Below are positions 5,656 to 9,309 of a DNA stretch of 9,309 nucleotides, one piece after another. The stretch spans positions 1 through 9,309 of the forward strand of contig DPLS01000272.1 of NCBI GenBank assembly GCA_003541875.1, written 5' to 3'. How positions within the stretch are numbered: position 1 is the stretch's first letter; each line of letters begins with the position of its first letter. Below the pieces are notes generated by a model, which was not told the origin of the DNA, did not search any database, and saw nothing but the letters and a program-made list of their open reading frames with translations. Position numbers and translations under genes: made by a program. Origin of the DNA: Bacteroidota bacterium. GTDB taxonomy: Bacteria; Bacteroidota; Ignavibacteria; UBA10030; UBA6906.

Positions 5656-6552
5656 TTACCATTCCATCTCTACACCCTCGGCAGCAGCATGACACTCAAA
5701 TCTATAGTTACGAGTCTTGATCTCTCGCTTGCACTTGTGAAGGATGTCATCGATTGCCGCATCGTCGTGGGTCTGGTCGTGATGGAAGAGCACCAGCTTC
5801 TTCACGCCTGCTTCGTGTGCAATCTTCAGGCAAAAGAGGTAGTGTGAGTGCCCCCAGCCCACGTGGTTCACATATTCTTCCGGAGTGTACGTTGCATCGT
5901 GGATGAGAACATCTGCTCCCTTCGCAAAATCAAACACGCGCTGATTTGGCTCTGCCTTGCTCTCTGAGAATTTGCGGACGACGATCGGATCGACATTCTT
6001 CACCGACATTGCCACTTCGCGATCGAACGGCTCATTGTCACTAATGTACACCAATGAATGCCCCGCCACATCCACTCGGTATCCCAGTGCCATTGACGAG
6101 TGATTAACAAATAGACTCGAAAGCGTCGCATCGAACACTTTCGTCGATTCTTCTTTCATTGCAATGAACTTGATGTTTGCCTTCAATTCATGCAATTGAA
6201 TCGGGAAGTACACCTTGTCCATTACGTGAGCCATCATCTGTCGGAGCGTAACGTGCTTCGACTGTGGGCCGATGATCGTCAGTTCATTCCCTGAGATGAA
6301 TGCCGGTTTAAAGAACGGGAAGCCCTGAACGTGATCCCAATGTGGATGGCTAATGGCAATATACGCCTGAACCGAAGCTCCAGTCGCCATGAGTTGATCA
6401 CCCAATGCACGAATGCCTGTCCCGGCATCAAGTATGATGAGGTCGTTGTTGCTCAGCCGAACCTCGACACAGGGAGTGTTACCGCCGTATCGAACAGTAT
6501 CCTCACCGGGAGTCGGGATTGAGCCTCTTGTTCCCCAGAACTTCAGCTTCAT
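5656..6552 (-). CDS. Metallo-beta-lactamase-fold hydrolase (COG1235/PhnP-like)
   Basis: This is a cytoplasmic 298-residue MBL-fold enzyme. The N-terminal block is typical of the family (KFWGTRGSIPTPG at 4-16, RYGGNTPCVEV at 21-31), followed by Asp41 in LDAG and the metal motif HPHWDH at 69-74. Other probable ligands are His151 (VNHSS), Asp172 (YISDNE), Asp219 (IHDATYTPEE) and His235 (GWGHS), with HHDQTHDD at 257-264 near the C-terminus. The set resembles PhnP and cyclic-phosphodiesterase-type hydrolases, so a phosphodiester substrate is plausible, but the sequence does not identify it. It lacks the flexible-arm features of a classical RNase Z. It starts at an ATG 6 bases after the stop of the carbonic-anhydrase-like gene, without a clear Shine-Dalgarno sequence, and is the last gene of the right-hand cluster. 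Confidence 0.85.
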   Translation of the reverse strand: MKLKFWGTRGSIPTPGEDTVRYGGNTPCVEVRLSNNDLIILDAGTGIRALGDQLMATGASVQAYIAISHPHWDHVQGFPFFKPAFISGNELTIIGPQSKHVTLRQMMAHVMDKVYFPIQLHELKANIKFIAMKEESTKVFDATLSSLFVNHSSMALGYRVDVAGHSLVYISDNEPFDREVAMSVKNVDPIVVRKFSESKAEPNQRVFDFAKGADVLIHDATYTPEEYVNHVGWGHSHYLFCLKIAHEAGVKKLVLFHHDQTHDDAAIDDILHKCKREIKTRNYRFECHAAAEGVEMEW

Positions 6553-6558
6553 GGAAGT

Positions 6559-7080
6559 TCACTTCACAGTAGTTGATGCTCGACTGCTCTCTGCATATTC
6601 GATGTAGTGCGCCGCTGATTCGAGCAACTTTTTCTTTTCCTCCTCCGTCAGCGCGCGGAGAATCTTCGCCGGAACACCACCGACAAGCATCCCGTCTGGA
6701 ACGACGAACCCTTCCCGCACTACTGCTCCCGCCGCCACCAGAGCTTGCTTCCCTATGCGCGCACGATCAAGAACCACAGCTCCCATCCCTATCAGACTGC
6801 CATCTTCTACTCGGCACCCATGAACGATGGCACCGTGCCCTATGGTCACGTCATTACCCACATGTACCCGGAGTTCCTCCGTAACGTGGAAGATCGCGCC
6901 ATCCTGCACATTGCTCCGCTCACCGATGAAGATGGAATTAATGTCGCCTCTCAGCACACAGTTGAACCAGATGCTCGCACCCTGGGCGATCTCAACGTCA
7001 CCAATAATCTGCGCTCCCTCAGCAACGAAGGCTGACGGATGAATTCGTGGTGAGATCCCTGCGTGAGTTATGATCCCCAT
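6559..7080 (-). CDS. Gamma-class carbonic anhydrase-like protein (YrdA/PaaY type)
   Basis: This 173-residue left-handed beta-helix (hexapeptide repeat) protein belongs to the gamma carbonic anhydrase family. The family blocks are visible: LRGDINSIFIGERSNVQDGA at 43-62 with Arg44, Asp46 and Gln59, then the three probable metal ligands His65 (FHVT), His82 and His87 (GHGAIVHGC), then the LIGMGAVV and GGVPAKILR blocks and a C-terminal helix that packs against the trimer. It may hydrate CO2 or act as a related hexapeptide enzyme; many YrdA-type members have little measured activity, so the reaction is uncertain. I chose the ATG at 7080, where the family similarity begins. A longer frame to 7209 would overlap the DUF3108 gene by about 120 bases and adds no recognisable sequence. 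Gaps are 5 bases upstream and 6 bases downstream, so it is co-transcribed with its neighbours. Confidence 0.9.
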   Translation of the reverse strand: MGIITHAGISPRIHPSAFVAEGAQIIGDVEIAQGASIWFNCVLRGDINSIFIGERSNVQDGAIFHVTEELRVHVGNDVTIGHGAIVHGCRVEDGSLIGMGAVVLDRARIGKQALVAAGAVVREGFVVPDGMLVGGVPAKILRALTEEEKKKLLESAAHYIEYAESSRASTTVK

Positions 7081-7085
7081 TTTTC

Positions 7086-7916
7086 TTATTGACCCCGGGG
7101 CGGCTTCCACCCAGGACGATTCCACGACACCAATTCCAAGGTTACGCTTCCAATAATCACTTTCATCTTGGCGACAATCGGGATGCGCGCCTCGTCGTTG
7201 CTGAACCACCCTTCAAAATCACCGGTCAATCCGTAGATGCCGACGAACTCCGCCGTCCCATCGAACCCGACGACATCCACGGGATAATCCACGGCGTCAA
7301 GATCGACGCTCTTCCGTTCATGCCTTGAGAAATCTATATAAGTATTCACCCGCTTTTCCGCCACAACGCAAGGGATGTTCATGCGTTTGCCGGAAAACAA
7401 CTGGTCACGCGCATAGAAGAAGAGAGACAAACCATCCTGCAAATGGCGTTCAGCCACCATGGTGTCCCGCCGTTCTATCAGAGTGTCCCTGCGACCCATG
7501 TCGATCAGTACTCTCTGTCTGTCATATTCGAACTTGTAACGTGCGAAGTTCCACACTCTTCCTTCTTTGTCCTTGCCTACAAATGCATGAGAGTACACAG
7601 CAGAGTCAATATCGCTCTCATAGGTTGCAGAGAGATCGACAAAGGGAATACCCTTATAGGAACTTATGTTGGCAATCGAGTGGTGAGCGGAGTATTCAGC
7701 CGTCTCCACCCGTTTCAACGTGCGGATCTTTACCTGGCCTAGATCAATGAACGAGTACCGTACATTGTACACCAACTCCTCTCCCTCCACGAGAACAACG
7801 GAAGATGGATTGGAGCTGGTTTGAGCCAATGAAAACTGCGGAAAGGTAGCTGCCAAAAGGAGAAGCACAACCCACCGTATCGCCAACACGCGGCGGGGGA
7901 GCAAAGGAAATACCAT
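7086..7916 (-). CDS. Exported DUF3108 domain protein
   Basis: This 276-residue protein has a classical signal peptide: a basic n-region (PRRVLAIR), a hydrophobic core at about 15-25 and a likely signal peptidase site after Ala31 (FSLA-QT). The mature part has the character of DUF3108, a beta-rich periplasmic or envelope family of unknown function. It begins GEELVYNVRYSFIDLGQVKI, and further on has the typical ERRDTM, QDGLSLFFYARD and a late GWFSNDEARIPIVAKMKV segment. I chose the ATG at 7916, because a TTG at 7949 would put eleven polar residues in front of an already complete signal peptide. It lies 42 bases after the protease stop and 5 bases before the carbonic-anhydrase-like gene. An interaction with the neighbouring periplasmic protease is possible but unproven. 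Confidence 0.85.
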   Translation of the reverse strand: MVFPLLPRRVLAIRWVVLLLLAATFPQFSLAQTSSNPSSVVLVEGEELVYNVRYSFIDLGQVKIRTLKRVETAEYSAHHSIANISSYKGIPFVDLSATYESDIDSAVYSHAFVGKDKEGRVWNFARYKFEYDRQRVLIDMGRRDTLIERRDTMVAERHLQDGLSLFFYARDQLFSGKRMNIPCVVAEKRVNTYIDFSRHERKSVDLDAVDYPVDVVGFDGTAEFVGIYGLTGDFEGWFSNDEARIPIVAKMKVIIGSVTLELVSWNRPGWKPPRGQ

Positions 7917-7958
7917 CGTATGCGAGCTCAGACTATTGGATTCGTTCAATGAGCCGTG

Positions 7959-9309
7959 CTACTTGAGGCTGGTGAGACTTTTTGAAATCTTCTCCGCCTC
8001 GGGAAAGAGTGTCAACGCCTTTTGAAATTGGTTGTCAACTCCGAGCATTACCCGTGACGAACCCTCATTGCCAAACAGCGTCCGCCCGATGTACGCTTTG
8101 GTAAACGCCTTGATGTATTTGAGATCCTTGTTGTAGAGATCTTCCTTGAACTCAACGCCCTTCGATTTTGCTAGAGCCACAATCTCATCAAGCATCGCTT
8201 GTGTTACTTCAAATCCCGAACCATACTTTGCCGCGTCCTTGCCGTACTTCGCCTTCATTTCTGTCCCGTTGCGGTCGAGATACTTGTCGGCATACTGGAG
8301 AAAGATATTCTTGCTGCGTAGCTGTATAGAGTATTCGTCTAGCCTATCGGCCTTCACAATATAGTCGGGTGTAATACCGCCTCCGCCATAGACCTTTCTC
8401 CCACCGGCGGTCTTGAATATCGGACGCGTCGAATCCTTCTCGGCATCGTGGGTAACATTCTCGCCTTCGGTCTCGTCACGCTCAAACGCCTCCCGCTGGT
8501 ACTTCATCTTATCGTCGCCATAGGGACGTTGAATGATGCGCCCGCTTGGAGTGAAGTACCGGGCAATTGTCAGCCGGAATGCAGAGCCGTCTTTCAAGTC
8601 GTACTGCCGCTGGACCAAACCTTTGCCAAACGTCGTTTCACCAACAACGAGTCCCCTATCCCAATCCTGTACAGCACCCGAAACAATTTCGCTTGCAGAT
8701 GCAGAGCCATTATTGACAAGAACAATCAGCGTTACGTCTTCAAACTTCCCATTGCCGGATGATGTATAATCTTCACTAAATTCGGGACGGCGTCCTTTTG
8801 TATAAACGATCTTCTTGCCCTTGGGCATCAACTCATCTGCCACACGGAATGCCTGCTCAAGGAATCCTCCCGGATTCCCTCGCAGGTCGAGCACGAGACG
8901 CTTCATTCCGGCGCTCTTCATTTTGCTCACGCCTGATACAAACTCATCGTGAGTGGTTGCCGCAAAGCGAGTCACATTAATGTACCCAGTCTGATCATCC
9001 AGCATGAAGTTGGAGTCGACGGTATAAAGAGGGATCTTGTCCCGTACGATCTCATATTCCAACAGGTCCTTGATCCCAAAACGAGTGATGGACACCTTAA
9101 CGCGCGTCCCCTTTGGACCGCGCAGCTTCTGCTGGACACCCTGTTGCGTGATTCCGACGCAACTCGTGTCGTTGATCTTGACAATCTTGTCGCCAGCCTG
9201 AATGCCGAGAGCTTCACTCGGTCCGCCAACAATCGGCGTTACTACAAGCAGCGTGTCATTCAGTACTTGGTACTCAATGCCAACACCCTCAAAGCTCCCC
9301 TGAAATTCC
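7959..9309 (-). CDS. ctpA: C-terminal processing peptidase, S41A family (5' end beyond window)
   Basis: This is a periplasmic Ser/Lys endoprotease (Prc/CtpA type) that trims or degrades envelope proteins from their C-termini. The frame is open to the right window edge, so the start and signal sequence are outside; 449 residues are visible. It begins inside the PDZ domain (FEGVGIEYQV, then GGPSEALGIQAGDKIVKIN, visible residues about 6-48). The protease domain follows with YINVTRF, LVLDLRGNPGG and the nucleophile block NGSASASEI, in which the catalytic Ser is visible residue 204. The general base Lys is residue 229 in TFGKGLVQ, 25 residues later as in E. coli Prc (Ser430/Lys455). The C-terminal 150 residues form the helical tail common in the FCB group. 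The symbol is a family label; paralogues cannot be told apart here. Confidence 0.93.
   Translation of the reverse strand, partial: EFQGSFEGVGIEYQVLNDTLLVVTPIVGGPSEALGIQAGDKIVKINDTSCVGITQQGVQQKLRGPKGTRVKVSITRFGIKDLLEYEIVRDKIPLYTVDSNFMLDDQTGYINVTRFAATTHDEFVSGVSKMKSAGMKRLVLDLRGNPGGFLEQAFRVADELMPKGKKIVYTKGRRPEFSEDYTSSGNGKFEDVTLIVLVNNGSASASEIVSGAVQDWDRGLVVGETTFGKGLVQRQYDLKDGSAFRLTIARYFTPSGRIIQRPYGDDKMKYQREAFERDETEGENVTHDAEKDSTRPIFKTAGGRKVYGGGGITPDYIVKADRLDEYSIQLRSKNIFLQYADKYLDRNGTEMKAKYGKDAAKYGSGFEVTQAMLDEIVALAKSKGVEFKEDLYNKDLKYIKAFTKAYIGRTLFGNEGSSRVMLGVDNQFQKALTLFPEAEKISKSLTSLK

Noticed and set aside
7081..7209. Longer start of the carbonic-anhydrase-like gene
   Set aside because: The extra 43 residues would overlap the DUF3108 coding region, have no family similarity, and the ATG at 7080 fits the family N-terminus and the operon spacing.
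8000..8040. Two TTGACA hexamers on the minus strand near the end of the protease gene
   Set aside because: Neither has an acceptable -10 box at 16-18 bases, and both fall in coding sequence.

Overview
This is a housekeeping region of a bacterial chromosome in which every supported gene lies on the minus strand. Genes are therefore transcribed from the right end of the window to the left. Gene content points to the Bacteroidota/Chlorobiota/Ignavibacteriota (FCB) group. The evidence is a XerC-type recombinase directly followed by a short HPF, a YbeY whose third metal ligand is Asp instead of His, a C-terminal processing protease next to a DUF3108 protein, and moderate GC. This placement is an inference; no rRNA or other definitive marker is present. 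The near-consensus sigma70-type promoter at 5593-5621 is unlike the usual Bacteroidota promoter (TTTG / TAnnTTTG), which leans towards a Chlorobiota/Ignavibacteriota-like lineage.

Right-hand cluster (9309 to 5656): the 5'-truncated gene for an S41 C-terminal processing protease (PDZ plus Ser/Lys protease domain), an exported DUF3108 protein, a gamma-class carbonic anhydrase-like hexapeptide protein, and a metallo-beta-lactamase-fold hydrolase. The last three genes are separated by only 5-6 bases and look like one transcription unit. Two products act in the envelope and two in the cytoplasm, so no common pathway is obvious.

Junction (5655 to 5449): this 207-base gap holds a strong promoter (TTGACA-N17-TATATT). 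A perfect 6-bp inverted repeat brackets its -10 box. The leader is about 138 bases long and carries a possible 27-codon upstream ORF. No terminator was seen after the hydrolase gene.

Left-hand cluster (5448 to 1): an unrecognised 162-residue protein, ybeY (16S rRNA maturation endonuclease), smg/DUF494, topA (DNA topoisomerase I), xerC (chromosome dimer resolution), hpf (ribosome hibernation) and the start of hprK (HPr kinase/phosphorylase, cut by the window edge). Two gene pairs overlap as TGATG (unknown gene-ybeY and smg-topA), and the other gaps are 9-35 bases. This suggests one long operon joining RNA maturation, DNA topology, chromosome segregation and starvation/ribosome control.

I found no mobile element, CRISPR array, RNA gene or defence system. 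The points most worth a second look are the unknown lead gene with its leader and promoter architecture, and the direct hpf-hprK adjacency. The rest is conventional core genome.
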